From positions 1-45,912 of IMG/VR virus record IMGVR_UViG_3300036853_000288: a stretch of DNA of 45,912 bases. The stretch is one strand, 5' to 3'. Of the stretch, positions 28,484 through 36,671 are shown one piece after another. The notes under the pieces are model-generated. The model had not been told where the DNA came from. It ran no database searches and saw nothing but the letters and a program-made list of their open reading frames with translations. This stretch comes from a virus. Position numbers and translations under genes: made by a program. Position 1 is the first letter of the stretch, and each line of letters begins with the position of its first letter.

Positions 28484-28578
28484 CAGGGCAACCTCCAGAT
28501 CGACAACGAGCCGATGACGCAGTTGCGGGGTGAGTACGGCTTCGGTGAGCACGCCTGCGTGCCGCGGCGGTTCGTCAT
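28483..28578 (-). CDS. Possible 31-residue coupled mini-gene
   Basis: ATG 28578 overlaps the previous stop as ATGA, and its stop overlaps the next ATG as TGATG. The peptide (MTNRRGTQACSPKPYSPRNC...) is basic and has two Cys. It may only pass ribosomes from one gene to the next. Confidence 0.35.
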   Translation of the reverse strand: MTNRRGTQACSPKPYSPRNCVIGSLSIWRLP

Positions 28579-29036
28579 GGTGCCTGTGTCCAAACGTCGT
28601 TGAGGACCGCGTAGATCTGCAGCTCGGCGATGCGGTATATCGCCTGCCCGATGGTGATGTAGCCGTACTGCCAGAGCATCGGCTCACCCATCTCGCCCAG
28701 CAGGTCGACGTCGCGCACCAAGCCACCGAGGGTGAAGGCGCCGTGCAGCCGACCCATGTAGGCGTCGGCGGCGTCGGCCACGAGCACCTCGATGCCGTCC
28801 TCCGGCTGGTACAGCATCGGGAGGTGGATGCGCGCGGTTGCGTGCAGCAGCGCCGTCGTGGCCGCCAGGCCGCTGCCGGTCGGCGCCACCCCGAGCGTCT
28901 GCATCCACACCGCGAAGCTCAGCCCGTTGGGCGGCGGGGTCTTGAACTCCCCGACCCGGATGACCTCGAATGAGCCGGTGAGGCGCGCGTGGTTGGCCAG
29001 CGTGGCGAGGACGGCGCCCGCCCCGACGCCGGTCAT
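28575..29036 (-). CDS. Tail terminator/completion candidate
   Basis: A 153-residue protein (MTGVGAGAVLATLANHARLT...). It starts by an ATGA overlap and lies between the connector genes and the major tail protein, where the tail terminator is usually coded. The family is not certain from sequence alone. Confidence 0.5.
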   Translation of the reverse strand: MTGVGAGAVLATLANHARLTGSFEVIRVGEFKTPPPNGLSFAVWMQTLGVAPTGSGLAATTALLHATARIHLPMLYQPEDGIEVLVADAADAYMGRLHGAFTLGGLVRDVDLLGEMGEPMLWQYGYITIGQAIYRIAELQIYAVLNDVWTQAP

Positions 29037-29416
29037 CCGAGCCTCGCCAACGCGCGGTCGATGACCTTCTGAGTGGTCGGCCTGCTGATCTTCTGGACGA
29101 ACGTGACCAGCCGGCGCCAGTGCGCATAGCCCTTGAACCGCGTCGTGGCGTTGCGGCTACCGGTGCCGGCCAGCCACGGCCCGTAGATCACGCCGCTGTC
29201 CTGGATCGCCCACATGGCACCGATCCGCTTCGGGGTGATGTGCGAGCGGTACCAGCCGGTGGGGTTCTTGAACGGTGGCACGCCGAGGTCGCCGCGCAAG
29301 TGGTCGGCGCCGATCGTGGCAATCTCCTGCTCGGCCTCATCGACCGCCTCGGCGAGCGTCCTGGACAGCCGACCGTCGAACACGGGGCCCGCGGCCCGCA
29401 CACTGATGTTGATCAT
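29033..29416 (-). CDS. Head-tail connector / HK97 gp10-like protein
   Basis: A 127-residue protein (MINISVRAAGPVFDGRLSRT...). A helix-rich start followed by PFKNPTGWYRSHI and a basic C-terminus. Size and place fit an HK97 gp10-like minor tail or connector protein. ATGA overlaps on both sides. Confidence 0.5.
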   Translation of the reverse strand: MINISVRAAGPVFDGRLSRTLAEAVDEAEQEIATIGADHLRGDLGVPPFKNPTGWYRSHITPKRIGAMWAIQDSGVIYGPWLAGTGSRNATTRFKGYAHWRRLVTFVQKISRPTTQKVIDRALARLG

Positions 29417-30480
29417 ACGATCGCCCTCGTCCGGACCTTGCGGCCGTAGATGCGCTCAACGTCGCGCTCCAGCTTCGCGATGCCGCGGCCGGTCAGTTCG
29501 ACGGCCGTGTCCGCGTTGGCCTGCAGCGACCGAGCCCAACCCGAGCGCTCACCGAGCAGCGTGTTGATCGCGTACGCGCGGTTGAGGGTGGCCAGCGGGC
29601 CGGGCGGTACCCAGCGGTAGACCACCGTGCTGGTCGCGTGCACCGCGATCGTCGTACCGAGACGCGCCCTCGTCAGCTCGACGCCGGTCAGCGCGTAGAC
29701 GTCGTCGCCGAGGGTGTGTGCGGCAAGTTGGCTGCCGTCCCAGGCCCGCTTCACGGTCAGCGTGTTCCCTGAGATGCTGACCACCCGCATGCTCTCGGTG
29801 CCGATCTGGATGATCTCCTCGACCGCGAACGCCGTGCCGTCGCTGATACTGACAGCGACGTCCGCCCCGCTGGCGGTCAGGCTGGCGCCGAGATTCTGCG
29901 TGCTGTCGACGAAGTTGCGATCACGGATGGTGATCGCCTCGCTGTCCATGAACAGCACATCGCCCACCCCGAAGCGGGCCGTGGTCCAGGCCAAGGCGGC
30001 CGTCGAGCTCGACGTGGCGCCGAGCTGGCTCGACAGCGTGCCGACGCTCTCGCGCGCGTTGGTCCAGCCCCACAGGCCGGCTATGCCGATCGCGTTCTGC
30101 CAGCTGTCGCCCGAGCTGAGTGCGCCCGAGCCGCCGAGGTCGATCTCCAGCCGGTTGTACGGCGGGCCGCTGTCCGGCTTGAGGAAGTATTGGCTGGCCG
30201 TGAGCGACGTCGCCCCGCCGCCGACCGTCACGCCCGATGCGGTGATCAGGAGGAACTCGTTGAACCACACCCGCCAGGACGGCGGACGGCCGGTGCGCGA
30301 GGGATAGTCGAAGTACCGCGTGGCGAGCATCGGCGCCAAGCCGTTCTCGGGACGGTGGCAGAGACCCTCGACGCTGCGCGCACCCTGTTCGATGGCGTCA
30401 TCAATCTGCGCGTTGCTCCGCGCGGTCTCTTGCTCGTCGAGCGCGCTCTTCACGCTCTCGCGAGTGCAGTACCAGACCAT
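29413..30480 (-). CDS. Head-tail adaptor-like protein with extra beta domain
   Basis: A 355-residue protein starting MVWYCTRESVKSALDEQETA. The first 90 residues look like an HK97 gp6-type adaptor (NAQIDDAIEQGARSVEGLCH). The remainder has a beta-rich insert with repeats of the DVLFMDSEAITIRD type and a C-terminal helix (IAKLERDVERIYGRKVRTRA). It is much longer than a plain adaptor (about 100). ATG 30480 follows an AAGGG site. It should join portal and tail. Confidence 0.6.
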   Translation of the reverse strand: MVWYCTRESVKSALDEQETARSNAQIDDAIEQGARSVEGLCHRPENGLAPMLATRYFDYPSRTGRPPSWRVWFNEFLLITASGVTVGGGATSLTASQYFLKPDSGPPYNRLEIDLGGSGALSSGDSWQNAIGIAGLWGWTNARESVGTLSSQLGATSSSTAALAWTTARFGVGDVLFMDSEAITIRDRNFVDSTQNLGASLTASGADVAVSISDGTAFAVEEIIQIGTESMRVVSISGNTLTVKRAWDGSQLAAHTLGDDVYALTGVELTRARLGTTIAVHATSTVVYRWVPPGPLATLNRAYAINTLLGERSGWARSLQANADTAVELTGRGIAKLERDVERIYGRKVRTRAIV

Positions 30481-30576
30481 CCCTGTGCCCTTGCTTTCTT
30501 GGCCGGTCGGCACACGGGGCCGAGCGGGGGTGGATATGCAGTTGTCTCGCCGGGGCTATCCAGGCTGGCCCACCCG

Positions 30577-31932
30577 TCAGGTGATCGCCCCGACGATGGT
30601 GCCAGTATGCACGGTGATCGAGCCAACAGCGAGAGGCAGCGGCCCGTGCGCGTTGCCGACCAGCCCCGTAGGGGTCGACGTGCTGACCGTCACCGCGCCC
30701 ACGCCGGCCGCGGCGAGCACGGTGCTCACGGCGAACGTCGAGCTGGTACGGAACGTCGGCACGCCGACCGACGCCACGGCGGCCGCCGTCGCCGGCGTGA
30801 TGGCCGCCGACAGCGCGATCGTCGGCGCGCCGACCGTGGCCGCCGCCGAGACCTTGACCGCCGTGACAGTCTGGTCGGCGCGTAGGGAAGGCGCGCCGAC
30901 CGTCGCGACGGCGGCCACGGTGACGCCTGAGACGCTGGCGCTCCCGCCGGTGGAGATGCTCGGCGCGCCCACAGTGGCGACGGCGGCCACCACGGCGGCC
31001 GAGACCACCTCGCCGGTCGAGAACGTGAGGGCGCCGACGCTCGCCACGGCGGCCACGGTGGCGGGTGAGACCGCGGTCCCGGTCTGCACGGTCGGCGCGC
31101 CCACGGTGGCGACCGCCGCGACGACGGCCGGCGTGATGACCACGGACAGGCGAATCGTGGGCGCGCCGACCGTGGCCACGGCCGCGACCGTCGTCGCCGT
31201 GACCGTCTCGCCGGTCTGCAGGGTCGGTGCGCCGACCGTCGCCGTGGCCGCGACCACCGACGCCGAGACGCTGGCGTCGCCACTGCTCAGTGCGACGGAC
31301 AGCAAGCTACCCAGCAGGGCCCCGCGTCGGTCGCTGGTAGCACAGGTGGCCGTGAGCGAGCCGGTGGCGCCGGCCGTGGTCTGGGCGAGGGTGTCGACGG
31401 TGAGGGTGGCATCACCGGTATCGAGCCGCTCGGTGAAACCGGTCACCGGAGTCCAGGCGCCGCCGCCCCAGTTGCTGCCGCTGAACCACTTCAGTTGATC
31501 GTTGTTCTGCGTGGTCATCGAGACGGCCGGCGTCACGCCTGAGGTGATGTCGGTTGCCGTGGCCGCCGCCGTGCCGATGCCGCTGTTGGTGTCCCACGGG
31601 TCGCCGGTCGCCACGCAGCCATCGACCCGACTGGCCACCCCGTTGCTGTAGACGTTGGCGCTCAGGCCCACGGTGTACGTCGCGCCGGCCGGGTTGCGGG
31701 CCCAGAGCCGCACGATCTTGTGCTCGCCGCCGCCGCTCGGGTTGATCGTCAGCGGACTACCGGCGACGTGCGCGAATCCGGTCGGCAGAGAGCTGATCGT
31801 CGCACCGGCATCGAGGTACATGTCGATGATCACGATGCTGGTGCTGACGATGGAAGCCGGCGCGGCGAATGCCGGGCTGGCCGTGCTGCCCTGCCGGTAG
31901 GTGCCCGCTACGCCATACGTCGGTGCGGCCAC
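30577..31932 (-). CDS. Structural protein with nine 20-residue repeats
   Basis: A 451-residue protein starting GTG with GGAGGG upstream. The first 200 residues form a beta domain (lectin- or fibre-like, with NPSGGGEHKIVRLWARNPAG). From about 225 to 425 nine units of the type AAVATVGAPTxxTGxxVTPA follow each other. Such regular Val/Ala/Gly-rich units suggest a long beta-solenoid or fibre. It lies in the head/connector region and could be a head fibre or decoration protein. Its partner is unknown. Confidence 0.6.
   Translation of the reverse strand: MAAPTYGVAGTYRQGSTASPAFAAPASIVSTSIVIIDMYLDAGATISSLPTGFAHVAGSPLTINPSGGGEHKIVRLWARNPAGATYTVGLSANVYSNGVASRVDGCVATGDPWDTNSGIGTAAATATDITSGVTPAVSMTTQNNDQLKWFSGSNWGGGAWTPVTGFTERLDTGDATLTVDTLAQTTAGATGSLTATCATSDRRGALLGSLLSVALSSGDASVSASVVAATATVGAPTLQTGETVTATTVAAVATVGAPTIRLSVVITPAVVAAVATVGAPTVQTGTAVSPATVAAVASVGALTFSTGEVVSAAVVAAVATVGAPSISTGGSASVSGVTVAAVATVGAPSLRADQTVTAVKVSAAATVGAPTIALSAAITPATAAAVASVGVPTFRTSSTFAVSTVLAAAGVGAVTVSTSTPTGLVGNAHGPLPLAVGSITVHTGTIVGAIT
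30717..31270. repeat. Degenerate tandem repeat of about 60-66 bp
   Basis: On the plus strand GGCGCGCCGACCGT-like blocks recur roughly every 60-66 bases. They encode the VGAPT units of the overlapping protein. Copies differ at many third positions, so selection has kept the protein repeat rather than the DNA. Confidence 0.65.
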
Positions 31933-31959
31933 GGGCTACCCTCCCCGCCCCCCGTCCGG

Positions 31960-32427
31960 TTACGGAGTCCAGTCGATGGCGAAGACGCCGGTCGATGCCC
32001 ACACGATGCCGAACGTGCCCGCCACGGTGGAGTAGTCGGCGCCGAAGTTGATCAACACGATGAGGTTGTCGCCGGCCAGGGCGTCGGCGTAGATGCGCGC
32101 GGCCCGAGCGTTGGTCAACGTGGTGCTCGCTACCGAAATGTCGCCCATGTCGTACATCTGGGAACCGGTTGGCGACTCGGTGTTGGTCGGCGCCGTGGAC
32201 GTCGCGCCGGCCGCCGCCGCCGACAGTGCAACGCCGCCGCTGGCCCAACCCGTGCCGCTGACCTCGTTCGTGCTCGACCACGAGACATCCGAGCTGAAGT
32301 TGGGGGTGGCGCTGTTGGTGATCAACGCGATCTTGTGCGTGGTCAGTGAGAGGTCAACGGCGAGTTGGGTCGCGTCGTACACGTCGATCATGTTCGCGAC
32401 GTAGAGCCCAGAGACGGTGACAGCCAT
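31960..32427 (-). CDS. Structural protein, beta-rich
   Basis: A 155-residue protein (MAVTVSGLYVANMIDVYDAT...). Ser/Thr/Ala-rich and beta-rich; similar proteins lie among virion genes of many actinophages. GGAGG lies eight bases before ATG. A head decoration or fibre role is possible. Confidence 0.6.
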   Translation of the reverse strand: MAVTVSGLYVANMIDVYDATQLAVDLSLTTHKIALITNSATPNFSSDVSWSSTNEVSGTGWASGGVALSAAAAGATSTAPTNTESPTGSQMYDMGDISVASTTLTNARAARIYADALAGDNLIVLINFGADYSTVAGTFGIVWASTGVFAIDWTP

Positions 32428-32430
32428 CGA

Positions 32431-32790
32431 TCAGCCCTCCTGGCCCTGAACCTGTGCCGCGAGACGCGCGCGGGCCTCGCGGTACTCACGCCGCACCACT
32501 GCGAGATCATTGGCGCAGGCGCGTTCCTCAGCCCGCGTCTCGTCCGAGGGATCGCGGAGGTAGGCCTGCTGTGCCGCAACGTAGGCCGCGGTCGCGTCAA
32601 CTTGGCCGGCCGCGAACGGCAGCAGCGCTTCGATCAGCGACTGTTCGGTCTCGTCGTCCAGCTCCAGTGATCGCACGAATCGGCGCACGTCGCGCGCGGC
32701 ACCGGTGTGTGCCTCATCGCGCTTATACGGGAAGTGCGACAGCGGATCATTGAGCCGCTCTTCGAACGTCGGCCGGCTGCTTGCGCTCAT
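32431..32790 (-). CDS. Hypothetical helical protein
   Basis: A 119-residue, highly charged helical protein (MSASSRPTFEERLNDPLSHF...), coiled coil near the end. ATGA overlap with the gene before. It lies among structural genes and might be an assembly factor. Confidence 0.55.
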   Translation of the reverse strand: MSASSRPTFEERLNDPLSHFPYKRDEAHTGAARDVRRFVRSLELDDETEQSLIEALLPFAAGQVDATAAYVAAQQAYLRDPSDETRAEERACANDLAVVRREYREARARLAAQVQGQEG

Positions 32791-33029
32791 GCGCCCTGCG
32801 CTCCGATCTTCATAGCCACAGTCTGGGGGCGGATGAGCACGTCGCGACGATAGCCGTCGCGCCTCTCGGCGTGCTCGGTCACGGTGTTGCCGAGCTCGTC
32901 CGTGGTGGCCTTGACGCGCACGCCGTCCGCGCGCCGGCCCTCACGGACGATGTCGCGCGTGCGGCTGCCAACGCCAATGGAGCGCATCTTTTCAAGATCG
33001 ATCGGCGTTCCCTGCCGCACGTCGCCCAT
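32787..33029 (-). CDS. Hypothetical basic protein
   Basis: An 80-residue protein (MGDVRQGTPIDLEKMRSIGV...) rich in Arg and charged residues. Start and previous stop overlap as TAATG; its stop overlaps the next start as ATGA. Function unknown. Confidence 0.55.
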   Translation of the reverse strand: MGDVRQGTPIDLEKMRSIGVGSRTRDIVREGRRADGVRVKATTDELGNTVTEHAERRDGYRRDVLIRPQTVAMKIGAQGA

Positions 33030-33217
33030 TACTCCGCCGCCACCGATCGAGCGGTGCCCTGCTGATCCTGCCAGTCGTGCAGCCGCGCCGGGTGGACCAA
33101 CGGGCCACCCTCTTCCAGCGGCAGGAAGCTACCGGCTGAGTTGTGGCACGGACTACCGGGCTCGGCGCCACAGCGCCGGCACGCGATCGTGGCCCGGGCC
33201 AACTCTTCGTCGCTCAT
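33029..33217 (-). CDS. Zinc-finger-like small protein
   Basis: A 62-residue protein (MSDEELARATIACRRCGAEP...). CRRCGAEPGSPCHNSAGS followed by LVHPARLHDW matches the CxxC-xxGxPC type also found at 18493. ATGA overlap upstream. The family is common in actinophages; role unknown. Confidence 0.65.
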   Translation of the reverse strand: MSDEELARATIACRRCGAEPGSPCHNSAGSFLPLEEGGPLVHPARLHDWQDQQGTARSVAAE

Positions 33218-33414
33218 GCGGTCCCTCGTTTCCCCTCGGTGGTGCCGTCCCAGCGCCAACCGTCGCTCGGGCAGAACAGCTCGCCGTCCGGTCCGGTCTT
33301 CAGCGGTTCGCCGTCGTGCGGGCAGGCTTGGGGCGGGCTGTTGCGCCACTCGCCGATTTCGTCGCGGTTGAGCTGGATAATGTTGAGGAGTCCGTACCAC
33401 CCGCTGATGGCTGC
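33214..33414 (-). CDS. Conserved zinc-ribbon protein, C-terminal part in a shifted frame
   Basis: This 66-residue frame (AAISGWYGLLNIIQLNRDEI...) holds the recognisable part of a small actinophage protein, with ACPHDGEPLKTGPDGELFCP as a ribbon. It has no ATG, GTG or TTG start: a TGA at 33415-33417 blocks it upstream. The start lies one frame away in 33300-33500. The gene is therefore split by a -1 programmed shift, a true frameshift mutation, or a sequence error. Coupled by ATGA to the next gene. Confidence 0.6.
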   Translation of the reverse strand, partial: AAISGWYGLLNIIQLNRDEIGEWRNSPPQACPHDGEPLKTGPDGELFCPSDGWRWDGTTEGKRGTA

Positions 33415-33500
33415 TCACTCCCCTCGGGCTCTGGCACCGCGGCCGGTGGGGGCTGGAAGAATATGCCCTCACCGATCCGCGGCAACGGGTCGGCGCTCAC
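33300..33500 (-). CDS. N-terminal part of the split zinc-ribbon gene
   Basis: GTG 33500 overlaps the previous stop as GTGA. The first 35 residues (SADPLPRIGEGIFFQPPPAA...) read well. After about residue 40 the frame turns into Ser/Thr-rich shadow sequence while the real protein continues in the -1 frame (33214-33414). A join near codons 32-36 would give a protein of about 95 residues. Confidence 0.5.
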   Translation of the reverse strand: MSADPLPRIGEGIFFQPPPAAVPEPEGSEQPSAGGTDSSTLSSSTATKSASGATARPKPARTTANR

Positions 33501-33853
33501 AGCACCGGTTCGTCAACGTGCTGCTCGTCGTCCTCGGTCTCGTTCTCGCCAGTCTCGGCGCCCTCGTCGTTGGTTACGAGCGGCCCCGCAGTACCCGACT
33601 CCTCGGCCGCCGGCTGCTCGCCCGGCGCCAGGCCCTGCGCCAGCGCGTCGTGCTTCTCGGGGGTCTCGTCGCGCAGCTCGCGCTCCGAGGCGTCCTCGCG
33701 CGCGGGGTCGGCGTTGTCACCGTGCTCGGTGGCGTCGCGCTTGACCCACTGGCCCGACTCCTCGTCGAAGTAGTTGAGCCCGTGCGCCTTGGCCACGTCC
33801 TCGTCGTCGGTCGCGAAGATGCCCGGCTCGTTCGGGTCGAACACGCCACTCAT
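33497..33853 (-). CDS. Acidic hypothetical structural-region protein
   Basis: A 118-residue, very acidic protein (MSGVFDPNEPGIFATDDEDV...). AAGGAGA lies just before ATG 33853; an earlier in-frame start was rejected for lack of a site. The second half is disordered (E, D, P, A). It may be a small head or assembly protein. Confidence 0.6.
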   Translation of the reverse strand: MSGVFDPNEPGIFATDDEDVAKAHGLNYFDEESGQWVKRDATEHGDNADPAREDASERELRDETPEKHDALAQGLAPGEQPAAEESGTAGPLVTNDEGAETGENETEDDEQHVDEPVL

Positions 33854-33920
33854 GATCTCTCCTTCTGTTGCGATGATCGGTGCGCGCAGCGTACCGCGCA
33901 CCGATCACCCGCGCAGTACG

Positions 33921-34382
33921 TCAGGCCGCGACCAGGGTCGCACCATCGGTCAGCGGCACCCACGTGCAGTACCACGTGATGACGCCGTCCGTGCCGGCCG
34001 AGACCGACTGGATCTTGCCGGTGCTGATCGGGCAGGGCCCGAGCGCCACCCCGTAGCCGATGCTCATGAGCTTGCGCGGCGCCGTGGTGGTGTCGAGCGC
34101 GAACGTGAGCAGCGTGCCGGCCGTGGTGTCCGTGGTACCGATGTCCGTTGCGGCGCAGAGGTCCTGCGACGCACCGGTGGTCGGGGTCGCGATCAGCTTG
34201 TAGCTGTTCGCGACCGTGATCGTCGTGGTGACCTTGCCCCACAGTGCGGTGACCATGATCTCGCCACCGGCGATGACGAACAGGTCGACCGTCGTCGCCG
34301 CGAGCGTGCCGGTCGACTTGCTGATAACCGGCCCGCCGAGGATGGCGTTGCGGAACGCCGAGGCGTTCGCCAATGCTGGCAT
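33921..34382 (-). CDS. Structural protein, possible head decoration
   Basis: A 153-residue beta-rich protein (MPALANASAFRNAILGGPVI...). It follows the major capsid gene region and has no charged coil. This place and composition are common for decoration or minor head proteins. Confidence 0.55.
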   Translation of the reverse strand: MPALANASAFRNAILGGPVISKSTGTLAATTVDLFVIAGGEIMVTALWGKVTTTITVANSYKLIATPTTGASQDLCAATDIGTTDTTAGTLLTFALDTTTAPRKLMSIGYGVALGPCPISTGKIQSVSAGTDGVITWYCTWVPLTDGATLVAA

Positions 34383-34396
34383 GCGTCAGTCCCCCG

Positions 34397-34951
34397 TCAC
34401 GCGTTCGCCGCGCCGGGGCGCAGCAGGTTCGGACGATTGGGGGGCGTGCGCTGCGCGGCGAGGTCGTACGGGATGTACAGCGCGGTGAGCAGCTGCGATG
34501 TGGACGTGGTGCAGTCGATGCGCGCCGACAGGTGGGTATACCCGTCGCCGAGCTGATCGGCACCGACCTGCACGACCACCAACTTCTGTTGGGTGCCGTA
34601 CGTCGCGCCGACCACAACGACCTCAGAGGCCGCGGTCTGCGTGACCTTCACCCATGCCTCGTCGTTGTCCAGTGCCGTCTCGGCCTTGATGTAGTAGTGG
34701 TCGATGCCGCTGGACGTCGAAACGGCCGCCGCATCGAGGTCGGCCGACGTGCCACCGGTGTAGGCCGTGTGCTGCTGGACGTCGATGGTGATGTCGTCGG
34801 CACCCCCGACGAGGGTGTGCAGCACGATCGCGATGCCGGAGTGACCGGCCATCGAGATGCGCTGACCGGTCGCGGTGTCCGACGTGTTGATGTCGACCGG
34901 GACCACGCAGGTGCCGATGTCGAACAGGCGACCGAGCGCCTCTTGGAACAT
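34397..34951 (-). CDS. Structural protein, possible head decoration
   Basis: A 184-residue beta-rich protein (MFQEALGRLFDIGTCVVPVD...). GGGAGG lies upstream of ATG 34951. It is the first gene after the major capsid protein, a usual place for decoration proteins. Confidence 0.55.
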   Translation of the reverse strand: MFQEALGRLFDIGTCVVPVDINTSDTATGQRISMAGHSGIAIVLHTLVGGADDITIDVQQHTAYTGGTSADLDAAAVSTSSGIDHYYIKAETALDNDEAWVKVTQTAASEVVVVGATYGTQQKLVVVQVGADQLGDGYTHLSARIDCTTSTSQLLTALYIPYDLAAQRTPPNRPNLLRPGAANA

Positions 34952-35032
34952 GGTGCCATCCTCCCCGGCCGGGGGTTGAGTGCCGGCACGGTTGGCCCTA
35001 CTCCCGGGCGGTCCGGGTACGGGCGAGAGCGT

Positions 35033-35066
35033 GCGCGGCGGCCGATCTGCGAGCGCACCGCCGCGC
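35033..35066. terminator. Stem-loop after the major capsid gene
   Basis: GCGCGGCGG (35033-35041) pairs with CCGCCGCGC (35058-35066) around a 16-base loop, in the 150-bp gap after the capsid stop. It may lower downstream transcription or stabilise the capsid mRNA end. No T-run. Confidence 0.4.
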
Positions 35067-35101
35067 GCCAGCCCATCCGGGCCGGTTCTACTTCCAGGTA
35101 G

Positions 35102-36631
35102 CTACGGACGCGCGGCCAGGCCGATGAACGGGCTCAGGGTCGCGCTGTTGTTGTGCGGGGTGAGCGGGGACTGCAGCCACGGCCGGCCGTCGTTGCGCGC
35201 GATGGCCCGGAACGACGTCTTGTCGCTGGTGAACTTGACGTGCGGCGAGCTGTCCACGGTCATGTTCTGGTAGTCGCCGATGAGGTACATCGACCAGTCC
35301 ACGAACGACAGATCACCCTGCGAGCCGAGTGCCGCCGGCGCCGAGCCGGTCATCAGCACCGGCCGGCCGAGCAGCGTCAGCACCGGCTGGTCGCGGCCGT
35401 TGGTCAGCCACACCGCCGAGCCACCGGTGCCGACCGACAGCGCCATCGTGGCGAGCTGGGCGAACGTGTCCGGCGACGCCACCCACACCGCGGTGCCGAG
35501 CGAGGTCGGCAGCATGCGGGCGTACATGTCGATCACGTTCTCCCAGACGAGCTGGTTGCCGGCCGCCGCCGACTGCCCGGACCGCGCGGCCACGGCGATG
35601 AGCGCCGTGTTCGCCGAGTTGAGCCCGCCCAGCGGCGCGCCCACACCGTTGCCCGAGATGTAGTCCCAGTCCTCGTAGGCGCTCATGGCGGCCGGGAGGG
35701 TGGCGTCCATGAACGCGCCGAACGCGCCCCAGTCGCGAATCAGCTCGTTGGGCACGTGGGACAGCGCGGTCTGCTTGGTCACGTCGAGCTTGATCGACGC
35801 GAACGTGGCGGACGACTCGGTGAGCTCGGCGCCCTCCTCCGTCCGGTAGACGACCACGCCGCCGTAGATCGAGCTGACCCGCGAGGTCTCGTCGATGCTC
35901 GGGATGTGGATGCGCGGCGCGTTCATCGGAATGATGGTCGCCCGCGGGCGCACCACGGCGCTGTCGAGCGACAGCCGCATGATCTCCGAGCGGAACTCCT
36001 CGGGCACGAGGAAGCCGCCCTCGCTGGGCACCTTCTCCGAGTACGTGTTGTAGATGTCCATGCGATGGCGGGCCTCGGCGGACATCGACCCGTTGCCCTT
36101 GGAGTACCAGATGTCCTGCAGGAACGTGTAGTAGTCCGGCCACACGCCGTCGAGCGGCGCGCCCTTGGCGCGCTTGTTGTTGTAGACCGGCGACGGGCGC
36201 GCGCCGGCCGTGCGCTTCGACTCGTCCAAGTCGGGCAGCTTGATGATGTTGCCGAACGCGCCCTGATGCTCCTTGAGCAGCTCGGTGAACTGTGTCTCGA
36301 CCTGCGTGCGCAGCTGATCGAGCAGCTCTTCCCGCTCCTTGGTCCGGCTGTTGGCGTAGCTGTTCAGCGCGGCCTTGAACTCGCCGCTCTCGAACGTCTT
36401 GCTGAACTGCTCGATCGAGCCGGCCTTGGCCTGGATCCAGGCCTCCCAGTCGGCCGCGTTCTGCGGCAGGGGGCGGCCCTCGAACGTGGTGTCATTGGCG
36501 CCTTCGTCGGGCACGACGCCCGGGATCACCCGGGTGGCCAGCCGGTTGTAGACCTTGCCGAGCTGCGACACGTCGACGCCGTGGCGCGCGAGCAGCCGGC
36601 GTGACCGCCGGTTCAGTGCGAACAGGTTCAC
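35102..36631 (-). CDS. HK97-fold major capsid protein
   Basis: About 509 residues starting GTG 36631, which has GGAG five bases upstream; ATG 36670, one base after the protease stop, is the alternative (522 residues). The first 150 residues form a charged helical delta/scaffold domain (SRTKEREELLDQLRTQVETQ) to be cut off during maturation. The rest is a capsid domain with VPEEFRSEIMRLSLDSAVVR, FASIKLDVTKQTALSHVPNE and GNGVGAPLGGLNSA. It builds the icosahedral shell; the adjacent ClpP-like protease removes the scaffold. Confidence 0.9.
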   Translation of the reverse strand: MNLFALNRRSRRLLARHGVDVSQLGKVYNRLATRVIPGVVPDEGANDTTFEGRPLPQNAADWEAWIQAKAGSIEQFSKTFESGEFKAALNSYANSRTKEREELLDQLRTQVETQFTELLKEHQGAFGNIIKLPDLDESKRTAGARPSPVYNNKRAKGAPLDGVWPDYYTFLQDIWYSKGNGSMSAEARHRMDIYNTYSEKVPSEGGFLVPEEFRSEIMRLSLDSAVVRPRATIIPMNAPRIHIPSIDETSRVSSIYGGVVVYRTEEGAELTESSATFASIKLDVTKQTALSHVPNELIRDWGAFGAFMDATLPAAMSAYEDWDYISGNGVGAPLGGLNSANTALIAVAARSGQSAAAGNQLVWENVIDMYARMLPTSLGTAVWVASPDTFAQLATMALSVGTGGSAVWLTNGRDQPVLTLLGRPVLMTGSAPAALGSQGDLSFVDWSMYLIGDYQNMTVDSSPHVKFTSDKTSFRAIARNDGRPWLQSPLTPHNNSATLSPFIGLAARP

Positions 36632-36671
36632 GCTGGCTCCATTCTGTTCTTGCGATTCGATGTTGTGCATG

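Noticed and set aside
30717-31270. CRISPR-like array
   Set aside because: The repeat is an in-frame protein repeat with no constant repeat and unique spacers; no cas genes nearby.
35153-36604. Plus-strand frame of 483 codons opposite the capsid gene
   Set aside because: Antisense shadow; the capsid protein on the minus strand is unmistakable.
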